Shown piece by piece: positions 30,751 through 38,046 of a stretch of 38,050 bases of DNA. This stretch comes from a virus. The notes beneath the pieces were generated by a model that had not been told where the DNA came from, did no database searches, and saw nothing but the letters and a program-made list of their open reading frames with translations. Within the stretch, counting starts at the first letter, position 1; every line of letters begins with the position of its first letter. The translations under genes were made by a program, and so were the position numbers. The stretch lies in IMG/VR virus record IMGVR_UViG_3300030419_001945, positions 1 to 38,050 of that record, one strand, 5' to 3'.

Positions 30751-31312
30751 AGGATTAGGATACGTAGCTGATAACCACATATACAAATATAAAGATTATT
30801 CAGAGGCAGTATTTGATACTCAAATTGAAAGTAAAGAATGGCTTTGTTGGGAATTAAAAAAAATTAAACCTGATGTCAAACATATATCAATATTAGCTAG
30901 CTGGTATGGATTAGTTGCCGTACCATTTTTATATGAAACTTTTGGTGAGATAGATATTGATCTGTATGATGTAGATGAGTATACAACAGATATTGCAAAA
31001 TATATCTGGAACGAATATCCTAAAGTAAATGTGCATACAAAAGATGTTGTGTTTGATGATATTGATTATAAGGGTGAAGTAATTATTAATACATCTTGTG
31101 AGCATATGATGGATATGAAATACATTACAAAAAATTATAATGATAAACTATTTGTATTTCAAAGTAACGATAATAGTAATGTTAAATGGTTACATATTAA
31201 TTGTGCTATGAACCAAAGAGAATTAATAGAACAAGCAGGGTTAACAGACGTTAAATATTCTGGCTCAAAAATAATATATGAACATAAGAGAATAATGGTG
31301 ATTGGTAAATGA
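30716..31312 (+). CDS. SAM-dependent methyltransferase-like protein
   Basis: 198 residues. A Rossmann-like core is visible: HISILASWYGLVAVPFLYET near residues 55-75 in the place of the SAM-binding loop, IDIDLYDVDEYTT near 80-91 with the acidic end of strand 2, and YKGEVIINTSCEHMMDMKYI in the position of strand 4. The usual GxGxG is replaced by A-S-W-Y-G. Class I methyltransferases often diverge there, so the call is moderate. ATG at 30716 lies inside the preceding gene (35-base overlap) with AAAAGAGG upstream. It ends with an ATGA overlap with the next gene. Substrate unknown; in this setting a sugar or protein target is plausible, but a plain Rossmann enzyme is possible. Confidence 0.5.
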   Translation: MDYGKVQQLWAKGLGYVADNHIYKYKDYSEAVFDTQIESKEWLCWELKKIKPDVKHISILASWYGLVAVPFLYETFGEIDIDLYDVDEYTTDIAKYIWNEYPKVNVHTKDVVFDDIDYKGEVIINTSCEHMMDMKYITKNYNDKLFVFQSNDNSNVKWLHINCAMNQRELIEQAGLTDVKYSGSKIIYEHKRIMVIGK

Positions 31313-32736
31313 ACACACCTCAGAGACTATTTAATAATAATATAAATTTATGTGTATGTATACATCAACATAGTGCAACTAAGCATAAAGAGTTAACTGA
31401 TCATATGAGAGAATATACAGCCTACTATGCAGGTTTGTTAACTACACAGTCAACTAAACTTCATGTAGTTCAAGCAAAGTCAATTGATGATGGTTTAAAA
31501 AAATTTGCTGACAGGTATGATCATATATTGTTTATGGCTGCTGGTGTAAGATTATTTACTGGAAGTATTATTAATGACATTGCAATTGAAATAGAAGCCC
31601 ATCCGGATTATCTGGCAGCTGCTCATATATTAGATTGGACATGGCAGAATCGTTGGTATGAATTACATGAGCAATTTGTTTTAATTAATAGTAAGACATG
31701 GAAAGAAATTGGACGTCCAGACTTTGGAACTTTTACTGAAGGAGATAAGGAGCTTCCTATCATAGAACGTAGTGAAGAAAACTTCCATGATAATTATACC
31801 CCTCTCTGGATTAAGGACAGTGGTAAAAGAAAGGTACAACATTATTCGTGCCCTGGTTGGAACCTAATAGATACTGGTCTTAGATTTGGTTGTGAAATAA
31901 TTAATTGGAACCTTAAAATAAGAAGTCAACGCACATATTATTATCCAGAAGGAGCAGAACAATTACTTTGGAATGTAATTAAAAATAATTACCAACCCTC
32001 ACAAGAAGAGTATCAGAAGCTAATTGGTGGCCACCAACAATTTATAAATCTATTATTCAATGGTGTACAAGATCAAATATGGATACTTAACAGTGAGGAA
32101 ATGTATATACAAAACAATGGTGATGAGTATGATACTTTATGTTTACCAGCAAGTGGATTCAAATGGTTAGAAAGTTTTCATTCCAATGCATTGAAAGATA
32201 ATGGTAATATAATTTTTTATGATTGGAATACAAAAGCATTGGATTGGATTCGACATATTAAAAACTCACAATCAACAGATATAGTTGAATTGATACGCAC
32301 ATTTAAAGATTGGAAGCATTTAACATGGTACGGCATATATAACAAACCTATACTTCAAGACAACAAAGATATCAATCCAGCATTTATGAAAAGTTTTAAA
32401 AGAACTTTAGAATATTTTGGTGGAGAAAAACAATTTTGGGAATATGTTAAGATGTTCCGGAATACTGATATGACATTTATGCAGGCAGATGTTATAAAGC
32501 AACCAGACAATATAATTAAACACTTCCATGGAAAAACATTATTTCATGTATCTAATATTTTTTCTACTGATTGGTTGATAGCTAAATATGGATTTGGTGG
32601 TGCTATTAAATTATTTAATAATTTACAAATTAAATTATTTGGAAAACCAAGAATAAAATTAACAGGCTATTCACCAAACCAAATTAATAATAACTATGCA
32701 ATTATTTCTGATACCTCTATGATTAAGGAATTATAA
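31309..32736 (+). CDS. Large two-part protein, N-terminal GT-like segment, function unknown
   Basis: 475 residues. The N-terminal part (about 1-200) resembles a nucleotide-sugar fold: LCVCIHQHSATKHKELTDHM, then YDHILFMAAGVRLFTGSIIN, where a GT-A enzyme would have its acidic motif, though a plain D-x-D is absent. The C-terminal part (about 255-470) has alternating strands and helices such as YDTLCLPASGFKWLESF, GNIIFYDWNTKALDWIRHI and KTLFHVSNIFSTDWLIAKYG, suggesting a second Rossmann-like domain. It is methyltransferase-like in outline but lacks a clear SAM loop. The start overlaps the preceding gene as ATGA. Two fused modifying domains are possible, but neither activity is demonstrable here. 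Confidence 0.5.
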   Translation: MNTPQRLFNNNINLCVCIHQHSATKHKELTDHMREYTAYYAGLLTTQSTKLHVVQAKSIDDGLKKFADRYDHILFMAAGVRLFTGSIINDIAIEIEAHPDYLAAAHILDWTWQNRWYELHEQFVLINSKTWKEIGRPDFGTFTEGDKELPIIERSEENFHDNYTPLWIKDSGKRKVQHYSCPGWNLIDTGLRFGCEIINWNLKIRSQRTYYYPEGAEQLLWNVIKNNYQPSQEEYQKLIGGHQQFINLLFNGVQDQIWILNSEEMYIQNNGDEYDTLCLPASGFKWLESFHSNALKDNGNIIFYDWNTKALDWIRHIKNSQSTDIVELIRTFKDWKHLTWYGIYNKPILQDNKDINPAFMKSFKRTLEYFGGEKQFWEYVKMFRNTDMTFMQADVIKQPDNIIKHFHGKTLFHVSNIFSTDWLIAKYGFGGAIKLFNNLQIKLFGKPRIKLTGYSPNQINNNYAIISDTSMIKEL

Positions 32737-32738
32737 AA

Positions 32739-33137
32739 ATGAAGTTTGAAGTAAACGAAAAAGTGTACGCATTTACCATGTTATTATTTGGCCAACAATT
32801 ATTCCTTCAAATGTTTGATAAGGGTGGTAAACTAGATGATTCTGAATTTGGTTTAATTAAACCTATAATAAAAGAACTTTATGAAGGATTAACAGAAGAA
32901 CATAGAATAAAAGGATACAAAAGAGCATTGAAGTATAAAGGTTCTGCATGTCCAATACTAAAAGATTTTACTGATATATGGTATATAATGTACTGTATAA
33001 GTAATTATAGAGTTGATTGGGTTGGTATAGATCCAAGTCAAGACAGACAAGAGATGCATATTATGAAGTATGCATTAATAAATGTTGCTAAAAAATCTCA
33101 TAAACAGTTTCCGGAGTTTAGATCAAGACACGTATAA
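32739..33137 (+). CDS. Unknown protein at the end of the island
   Basis: 132 residues, with AAGGA upstream and a 2-base gap after the previous stop. It begins MKFEVNEKVYAFTMLLFGQQ, continues with helices (LIKPIIKELYEGLTEEHRIK) and a hydrophobic aromatic stretch DFTDIWYIMYCISNYRVDW, and ends in a basic tail (KKSHKQFPEFRSRHV). No family recognised, and no clear membrane helix or signal peptide. It is followed by the late promoter for the neck block, so it marks the end of the cargo segment. Confidence 0.55.
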   Translation: MKFEVNEKVYAFTMLLFGQQLFLQMFDKGGKLDDSEFGLIKPIIKELYEGLTEEHRIKGYKRALKYKGSACPILKDFTDIWYIMYCISNYRVDWVGIDPSQDRQEMHIMKYALINVAKKSHKQFPEFRSRHV

Positions 33138-33145
33138 TCCTTTCT

Positions 33146-33153
33146 TATAAATA
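33146..33153 (+). promoter_or_regulatory. T4-type late promoter (TATAAATA)
   Basis: TATAAATA is an exact match to the T4 late-promoter box recognised by the gp55-type sigma. It lies in the longest intergenic gap of the window, 29 bases before the ATG at 33183, with AAGGAG at 33170-33175 between. It would drive the neck, small-terminase and downstream genes late in infection. Exact box, free position and a following strong ribosome site give good support. Confidence 0.7.
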
Positions 33154-33182
33154 ATATAAACAGACGATTAAGGAGTATACCT

Positions 33183-33515
33183 ATGGCTGCAAGAGCAGAT
33201 ATTATTATTGATCAAGGAACCACATTTGAGACTGTAGTCACTGTAACCAATGATGACGGTGATGTTGTAGATTTAACAAATTATGAAGCAGCATCTCAAA
33301 TAAGAAAACATCATACTTCATCTTCAGTAACAGCAACTTTCGTTATAACCAATGGTGGTACTAATGGACAATTAACTTTAACATTGTCATCAAGTGCTAC
33401 AGGAGGAATAGAATCTGGTAGATATGTATATGATGTAGAAGTCACAACAGCAGCTGGTGTTGTATCAAGAGTTGTTGAAGGTATAGTTACAGTTAATCCA
33501 CAAGTAACGAGGTAA
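33183..33515 (+). CDS. BppU-like small beta-domain virion protein
   Basis: 110 residues. The sequence ADIIIDQGTTFETVVTVTND, GDVVDLTNYEAASQIRKH, GQLTLTLSSSAT and SGRYVYDVEVTTAAGVVSRV follows the strand order of the N-terminal domain of BppU-like baseplate upper proteins, an Ig-like fold with a 'G..f...v.v.d.dG..vDLtgy.a..qir' start. In cyanophage and pelagiphage genomes similar small proteins sit just before the neck genes. Likely a small virion decoration or fibre-linking domain. The start is well supported by AAGGAG at 33170-33175 with a 7-base spacer after the late promoter. Confidence 0.65.
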   Translation: MAARADIIIDQGTTFETVVTVTNDDGDVVDLTNYEAASQIRKHHTSSSVTATFVITNGGTNGQLTLTLSSSATGGIESGRYVYDVEVTTAAGVVSRVVEGIVTVNPQVTR

Positions 33516-33517
33516 CA

Positions 33518-33730
33518 ATGGCAATACGATCTAATAATGCTATATTAACTAATACTAATAGACTTGCTGTAAGAATTGCTCAGACAGGTGCTGGTGGTGT
33601 ACAACCAAGATTAGATAAGTTAGATGATGTTAGAGAAGTTAGTAGAGCTAACAATAATATATTAGTATATAATGCTGATAGAGATTTATATCTATTACAA
33701 GAGCCTAAAGCTGATGGAGGAACATTTTGA
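33518..33730 (+). CDS. Small tandem virion-like protein 1, ending in DGGTF
   Basis: 70 residues. After an N-terminal TNRLAVRIAQTGAGG it has LDKLDDVREVSRANNNILVY, then NADRDLYLLQEP and the end KADGGTF. The pattern 'L.DV....n..iLvYn...d.Y' followed by DGG(T/S)F recurs in the next gene and is a known type of phage virion linker sequence. SD GAGG precedes the ATG by 5 bases. The GAT-GGA-GGA codons of the C-terminal DGG contain the ribosome site GGAGG for the next gene. Small structural role likely; no enzymatic motif. Confidence 0.65.
   Translation: MAIRSNNAILTNTNRLAVRIAQTGAGGVQPRLDKLDDVREVSRANNNILVYNADRDLYLLQEPKADGGTF
33716..33720 (+). promoter_or_regulatory. GGAGG ribosome site that selects a TTG start
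   Basis: GGAGG at 33716-33720 lies in the DGG codons of the upstream gene and is followed, after a 6-base spacer, by TTG at 33727. No ATG is available at a suitable distance in that frame, so the strong ribosome site supports TTG as the start of the following gene. Confidence 0.6.
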
Positions 33731-33927
33731 ATACTGCTAACGTGGCTGGTACATTATCTGGTACTGGTGCAGTTAGTGCACAAGTATTAACTCGTAAAGC
33801 AGAAGTCTTTACTGATATGGATGATGTAAATCTTACTGGTAATGCAAATACATATGTATTAAGATATAATAAAACTGATGATACATACAGAGCTGATAAA
33901 AGAAATTTAGATGGAGGAAGTTTTTAA
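33727..33927 (+). CDS. Small tandem virion-like protein 2, ending in DGGSF (TTG start)
   Basis: 66 residues, starting at TTG 33727 that overlaps the TGA stop of the previous gene. The body VLTRKAEVFTDMDDVNLTGN, then NTYVLRYNKTDDTYRADKRN and LDGGSF parallels the preceding 70-residue protein (D-DV, VL-YN, D-Y, DGG-x-F), so the two are diverged tandem duplicates. The DGG codons again embed GGAGG (33913-33917) that serves the next ATG at 33927. Probably a minor virion linker. Function beyond that is unknown. Confidence 0.62.
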   Translation: MNTANVAGTLSGTGAVSAQVLTRKAEVFTDMDDVNLTGNANTYVLRYNKTDDTYRADKRNLDGGSF

Positions 33928-34328
33928 TGGCCGGTACAATTCAAATCAAAAGATCAGCAAATACTGCTACACCAAGTACATTAGAATTTGGTGAATTAGC
34001 ATGGTCTTCTAATGGAGGCACACTTCATATAGGTAGAGAAGAAAGTAATACTTCTAATGTAGTATCTATTGGTGGAGTAAGAACACCTGGAACATTAACA
34101 GCTAATCAAGCTCTAGTTGCTAATTCTACTTCAGAAATAAATGAAATAAAAGCATCTAATGTATACTTTGGAACAATTAAACAAGCCGTAAACACAGAAG
34201 CTAATGTAACAATGACAGGTACCTCAACAGCTAATTTGTATAACGTACATGTTAGAGGGTCTCTTAAAGATAGTAATGGTAATGCATTAGAAATCTACAA
34301 TTCAAGCGGTACAAAGATTTGGGGATAA
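33927..34328 (+). CDS. Small virion protein with Mtd-N-like start
   Basis: 133 residues. The N-terminus GTIQIKRSANTATPSTLEFG followed by ELAWSSNGGTLHIGREES matches the short domain at the start of the major tropism determinant and many tail-fibre or hyaluronidase proteins ('I.iKRs....P..L..GELa.....g.LyiG'). After it comes GVRTPGTLTANQALVANSTS and a Thr/Asn-rich tail ending in YNSSGTKIWG. Such domains attach fibres or form small trimers. Despite the Mtd link there is no reverse transcriptase or template repeat here. ATG shares its A with the preceding stop. Confidence 0.7.
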   Translation: MAGTIQIKRSANTATPSTLEFGELAWSSNGGTLHIGREESNTSNVVSIGGVRTPGTLTANQALVANSTSEINEIKASNVYFGTIKQAVNTEANVTMTGTSTANLYNVHVRGSLKDSNGNALEIYNSSGTKIWG

Positions 34329-34331
34329 TAA

Positions 34332-35075
34332 ATGGCAACACCTAGCAGCAGAGCAACAATGAAAGAATATTGTCTACGTAGATTAGGCAAACCTGTCATT
34401 GAAATAAACATTGATGATGATCAAATGGATGATCGTATTGATGAAGCATTAATGTATTATCAAGATTACCATTTTGATGGAGTTGAAAAAACTTGGCTTA
34501 AACATGTGGTAACAGAAACTGATAAAACAAATGAATACATTACTGTAACAGATTCAAATACAATTGGTATTATTAATATATTTGATATAGGTGATGCAAC
34601 AAGTACTAATAATTTATTTAATGTTAGATATCAAATAGCATTGAATGATTTATATGATCTATCAAGATATGATCTTGTACCATACTTTATGAACTTCATG
34701 AACATTAGATTCATTGAAGAGATGCTTGTTGGTAAACAACCACTAAGATATAACAGACATCAAAATAGACTACATATTGATATGGATTGGGGTAAAGTTA
34801 CTGCTGGTGATTATATTATCGCAGAAGTATACAAAAAACTAGATCCTGATACTTATACAGATGTATGGGGTGATAGATGGTTACAACGATATATAACATG
34901 TTTATTTAAAATACAATGGGGTTCAAACTTAACTAAATTTGTTGGTATGCAACTTCCAGGTGGTGTACAGTTTAATGGAGAACAAATATTGCAACAAGGT
35001 TTGGATGAAAAGCAAAGACTAGAAGATGAAATGATTTCTAGTTACTCCTTACCAGTTCATGATATGACAGGATAA
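34332..35075 (+). CDS. gp13: gp13-like neck protein
   Basis: 247 residues. The start TMKEYCLRRLGKPVIEINID followed by DDQMDDRIDEALMYYQDYHF is characteristic of gp13 of T4-like marine phages. Later WGDRWLQRYITCLFKIQWGS and LPGGVQFNGEQILQQGLDEK are conserved in the family. gp13 with gp14 forms the neck that closes the filled head and joins it to the tail. The adjacent gp14, gp15 and gp16 order is the T4 order and strongly supports the call. GGGGA lies just before the ATG. Confidence 0.88.
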   Translation: MATPSSRATMKEYCLRRLGKPVIEINIDDDQMDDRIDEALMYYQDYHFDGVEKTWLKHVVTETDKTNEYITVTDSNTIGIINIFDIGDATSTNNLFNVRYQIALNDLYDLSRYDLVPYFMNFMNIRFIEEMLVGKQPLRYNRHQNRLHIDMDWGKVTAGDYIIAEVYKKLDPDTYTDVWGDRWLQRYITCLFKIQWGSNLTKFVGMQLPGGVQFNGEQILQQGLDEKQRLEDEMISSYSLPVHDMTG

Positions 35076-35079
35076 TTAA

Positions 35080-35847
35080 ATGGCCAGAGGCACAAATCTA
35101 TTCTTCAATAATTTTGCTAGTAATGATGAGCAAAATTTAATTAATGATCTTGTCTATGAATCAATTAAGATTTATGGAATAGATGTTGGTTACGTATCAT
35201 TTACAGAAGATGATACAGATGACATACTAAATGAGTCAAGAAAGAAATATTATAATTCATATACACAGATTGAAATGTATATTAGAAATGTAGAAGGTTT
35301 TGAAGGTGAGGGTGACTTCTTAGGTAAGTTTGGTCTTGAGATTAGAGATAGAATTACATTCTCTGTTGCACGTAGAGCATTTAGTGAAGCTGTAGAAGCT
35401 GATCAAGGTATTACTAGACCAAGAGAAGGTGACTTAATTTACTTACCACTAAACAAAAAAATATATACAATTAAGTTTGTGGAACATGAGCCAACATTTT
35501 ATCAAATGGGTAACCTACAATTCTACGATATAACTTGTGAGTTATTTGAATATAGTGGTGAAAGACTTAATACAGGTTTTGATGAGATTGATGTTATTGA
35601 AACTAACTTTAGTACAGACATTTATGTTGATGTTCAACTTACACAAGAAGATGGTTTAACACCATTGTTCACTGAAGACAATCAAAGAATATTATCTGAA
35701 GAAGAAGACAGAAGTGATGGAAGTACAACATCAACTAAAGACTTTGATACAGTAACAGATGCTGATAATATACAAATAGAAACAGATGCGGATGCAATAC
35801 TAGACTTTAGTGACGGTGATCCGTTTAGTGAGGGTGGTACTTTCTAA
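35080..35847 (+). CDS. gp14: gp14-like neck protein
   Basis: 255 residues. TNLFFNNFASNDEQNLINDL then VYESIKIYGIDVGYVSF is the typical gp14 start, with a middle stretch INDLVYESIK...LTIKFVEHEPTFYQMG-type strands (YTIKFVEHEPTFYQMGNLQF) resembling a small phage head-tail connector. The C-terminal third is acidic and Thr/Asp-rich and ends SEGGTF, reminiscent of the DGG(T/S)F ends of two small genes upstream. gp14 completes the neck with gp13. Start chosen from the AGGA 13 bases upstream and the conserved first residues. Confidence 0.85.
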   Translation: MARGTNLFFNNFASNDEQNLINDLVYESIKIYGIDVGYVSFTEDDTDDILNESRKKYYNSYTQIEMYIRNVEGFEGEGDFLGKFGLEIRDRITFSVARRAFSEAVEADQGITRPREGDLIYLPLNKKIYTIKFVEHEPTFYQMGNLQFYDITCELFEYSGERLNTGFDEIDVIETNFSTDIYVDVQLTQEDGLTPLFTEDNQRILSEEEDRSDGSTTSTKDFDTVTDADNIQIETDADAILDFSDGDPFSEGGTF

Positions 35848-36740
35848 TGCTAGGACATACTTTTTATCATCAACATTTACGTAAGTACGTAATTGTTTTT
35901 GGAACAATATTCAACGATATCATTATACAAAGAAAAGATAATGCTGGTAACATAGTACAAGATATTAAAGTACCATTAGCATATGCTCCAAGAGAAAAAG
36001 CATTGGCAAGATTAGATGCAGATCCAGATCTAGCTAGAAAAGTTGGTATGGTGTTACCACGTATGTCTTTTGAGATGACATCAATAAATTATGCACCAGA
36101 AAGAAAATTAAATAAAATACACAGAAATGTTTCTGCATATGCGGATGATAAAGCTAAACTATATGCAGCATACAATCCTGTAGCATATGATGTAGGTTTT
36201 GAATTAAACATCTATACAAGATATGCTGAGGACTCAACACAAATATTAGAACAGATACTACCATTCTTTACACCAGAGTGGTCTGTATCAATGACATTAA
36301 TTCCTGATATGAATTGGAAGCAAGATATTCCAATTGTATTAAATGGAGTATCTATGCAAGATACTTATGATGGAGACTTTGAAACTAGACGAGCATTAAT
36401 TCACACATTAAACTTTACTCTTAAAGGTTATCTATGGGGACCACTAAGAAAAACTGGTATTATTAAGACTGCTAATGTTATGACTCATGTGGATACATCT
36501 ACTGTTTATGCAAACCAACATCCATCTAATACAGTGTTTGCAAATGTTAATGTGACTAATTCAGCAGCCAGTGGATACTATATACATAGTAGGACAACAA
36601 CTACACCAGGTCTATTAGCTAATGGTAGTCCAACATCCAACGCATCTGCAACAGTAGATATATCAAATATTGATGAAGATGATAATTACGGATACATACA
36701 TGATTTTGAGGAGTGGTTCAGTGCAAACACATCAGCCTAA
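35847..36740 (+). CDS. gp15: gp15-like tail sheath stabiliser / tail terminator
   Basis: 297 residues (T4 gp15 is 272). FYHQHLRKYVIVFGTIFNDI, IKVPLAYAPREKALARLDAD, LPRMSFEMTSINYAPERKLN and FELNIYTRYAEDSTQILEQI match T4 gp15 along its length, including the T4 'LSIFTRYEDDMFQIVEQILPYF' block. gp15 caps the tail and binds the neck. The C-terminal 60 residues are Thr/Ser/Asn-rich and specific to this phage type. ATG shares its A with the gp14 stop. GAGGGTGG upstream acts as the ribosome site. Confidence 0.9.
   Translation: MLGHTFYHQHLRKYVIVFGTIFNDIIIQRKDNAGNIVQDIKVPLAYAPREKALARLDADPDLARKVGMVLPRMSFEMTSINYAPERKLNKIHRNVSAYADDKAKLYAAYNPVAYDVGFELNIYTRYAEDSTQILEQILPFFTPEWSVSMTLIPDMNWKQDIPIVLNGVSMQDTYDGDFETRRALIHTLNFTLKGYLWGPLRKTGIIKTANVMTHVDTSTVYANQHPSNTVFANVNVTNSAASGYYIHSRTTTTPGLLANGSPTSNASATVDISNIDEDDNYGYIHDFEEWFSANTSA
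36708..36713 (+). promoter_or_regulatory. GAGGAG ribosome site that selects a GTG start for gp16
   Basis: GAGGAG at 36708-36713 sits 7 bases before GTG 36721, inside the end of gp15. The more upstream ATG at 36670 lacks a similar site and would lengthen the gp15 overlap to 71 bases. Confidence 0.6.
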
Positions 36741-37164
36741 ACAAGACCCAATAGCTAAGTCATTAGATTTAGAACCATTGAAAGAAGAACCTAAAGCTGT
36801 GGTAGAGGTTAAACCTGATAATGATAAAGAGGGTCAACCTGAAAGAGATTTAGAATATTCAAGAGAAAATTTATATCACCTTATTGAAAGAGGTAGAGAT
36901 GCTTTAGATGGTATACTTGATTTAGCTAATCAAAGTCAATCACCTAGAGCATATGAAGTAGCTGGTCAATTAATTAAAACAGTATCTGATACTAATAGAG
37001 ATCTGATAGACTTACAAAAGAAAGCAAAAGATTTATTTGATGATGATACAATAAAAGGTAATGTGACTAATAATTTATTTGTAGGCAATACATCTGAGTT
37101 AACAAAACTAATAGGTGGTAATGCCAGAAATGTTTTGAGAACTAAGAAGGAGAAAGAAGAATGA
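36721..37164 (+). CDS. gp16: gp16-like small terminase subunit
   Basis: 147 residues from GTG 36721. The sequence SRENLYHLIERGRDALDGIL, then SPRAYEVAGQLIKTVSDTNR with DLIDLQKKAKDL parallels T4 gp16 ('[34 protein letters not shown]'), followed by a VTNNLFVGNTSELTKLIG segment matching the T4 'ATVFMGSPTELMDEIG'. gp16 binds genomic DNA and regulates the gp17 packaging ATPase. The N-terminal 45 residues are acidic and Pro/Lys-rich. GTG is chosen because GAGGAG precedes it; starting at ATG 36670 would add 17 residues unlike the family. The large terminase is expected downstream but is not next: two other genes intervene within the window. Confidence 0.85.
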   Translation: MQTHQPKQDPIAKSLDLEPLKEEPKAVVEVKPDNDKEGQPERDLEYSRENLYHLIERGRDALDGILDLANQSQSPRAYEVAGQLIKTVSDTNRDLIDLQKKAKDLFDDDTIKGNVTNNLFVGNTSELTKLIGGNARNVLRTKKEKEE

Positions 37165-37592
37165 TAGATCAAGCATCAATGGATCTCACGCTATTCTTAG
37201 TACCTTGGATAGCTTTACTATTATCACTTGTAGCTACTTTGTGGTTAAAAGAATGGGTAACATCATTAGTTAAAGGTATGAAGTTTAGAATGAATAAAGC
37301 ATTCAATGAAAGTGATCATGTTATACTAGATGGTAAACCAGCTGTTATAGTTAAAGTAGGAATAACAGAGACAGTGTTTGGTGTATATTCAGATGCTGGT
37401 TATGTTTGGAGATATGTTCCTAATACCAAAATAGAAAATTTAAAATTAGAAAAAATTATTAATCCTGAGTTACATCTTGACTCTCCTGAAGAAAAAGCTA
37501 AGAAGATACAAGAGTTAATAGATTTAAATCAAGATAATATGATAGCAGCAAACAAAAAAGCAATAGAACAAATCAAAAATGGGAAGAAATAA
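37161..37592 (+). CDS. Single-span membrane protein with MscS-like beta domain
   Basis: 143 residues. A hydrophobic helix LFLVPWIALLLSLVATLWLK (about 10-30) is followed by VTSLVKGMKFRMNKAFNESD and HVILDGKPAVIVKVGITETV, then YVWRYVPNTKIENLKLEKI. The order matches the pore-to-beta-domain region of small mechanosensitive (MscS) channels ('F..GD.V.i.g..G.V..I......i...dg....iPN..l'), but only one membrane span and no C-terminal channel domain remain. The end is a charged helix (ELIDLNQDNMIAANKKAIEQ). It overlaps gp16 by 4 bases with AAGGAG upstream. Its role in infection is unknown; a membrane-acting or osmotic function is a guess from homology of form. Confidence 0.55.
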   Translation: MIDQASMDLTLFLVPWIALLLSLVATLWLKEWVTSLVKGMKFRMNKAFNESDHVILDGKPAVIVKVGITETVFGVYSDAGYVWRYVPNTKIENLKLEKIINPELHLDSPEEKAKKIQELIDLNQDNMIAANKKAIEQIKNGKK

Positions 37593-38023
37593 TGTTTGAA
37601 TACAATTATAAATTAATAAAAGTTGTTGATGGTGACACCATTGACGTTGACATAGATTTAGGTTTTGGTGTATGGTTACAGAAACAACGTATAAGAATGA
37701 TGGGTATAGACACTCCAGAATCTAGAACATCTGACAAAGAAGAAAAAGTATATGGTCTTCTGGCTAAAGAAAAACTTCAAACATTATTAGCTACTGGTAA
37801 AGTTCTAAAAACTTATAAAGATGCCAAAGGTAAGTTTGGTAGAATATTGGCAGATGTTATTGTTTATCATAGTGCACAAGACAGATGGTGTGGTGCTACT
37901 GAGATAATGATTGAAGAAGGTTATGGTGTTAAGTATCATGGTCAAAGTAAAGAAGATATACAAGAGCAACATTTAGCTAACAGAAAGATATTACAGGAAC
38001 GAGGACTTGTTAACAAAGAATGA
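37592..38023 (+). CDS. Staphylococcal-nuclease-like (thermonuclease) enzyme
   Basis: 143 residues, the full length of a minimal SNase domain. IKVVDGDTIDVDIDLG gives the conserved D-G-D-T (D13, D15), RIRMMGIDTPESRTSD gives Arg35, Asp40, Thr41 and Glu43, and DAKGKFGRILADVIV gives Arg84. These match the Ca2+-site and catalytic residues of staphylococcal nuclease (Asp21, Arg35, Asp40, Thr41, Glu43, Arg87). The enzyme cuts DNA or RNA near a metal ion. There is no signal peptide, so it acts in the host cytoplasm, possibly in host DNA breakdown or phage DNA handling. ATG shares its A with the preceding stop, with GGGAAG upstream. Confidence 0.88.
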   Translation: MFEYNYKLIKVVDGDTIDVDIDLGFGVWLQKQRIRMMGIDTPESRTSDKEEKVYGLLAKEKLQTLLATGKVLKTYKDAKGKFGRILADVIVYHSAQDRWCGATEIMIEEGYGVKYHGQSKEDIQEQHLANRKILQERGLVNKE

Positions 38024-38028
38024 TATCT

Positions 38029-38046
38029 ATCTTGGTAATCCAAGAT
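38029..38046 (+). terminator. Possible terminator hairpin at the window's right edge
   Basis: ATCTTGG (38029-38035) and CCAAGAT (38040-38046) form a perfect 7-bp stem around a TAAT loop, 5 bases after the nuclease stop codon. The next bases are TAAA and then the window ends, so a U-run cannot be checked. The position after a long run of packed genes fits a terminator or an RNA-stabilising hairpin. Confidence 0.45.

Noticed and set aside
33927-34328. Diversity-generating retroelement, suggested by the Mtd-N-like domain
   Set aside because: No reverse transcriptase, no template/variable repeat pair and no C-type-lectin-like variable region are present in the window; this N-terminal domain is common in fibres without such elements.
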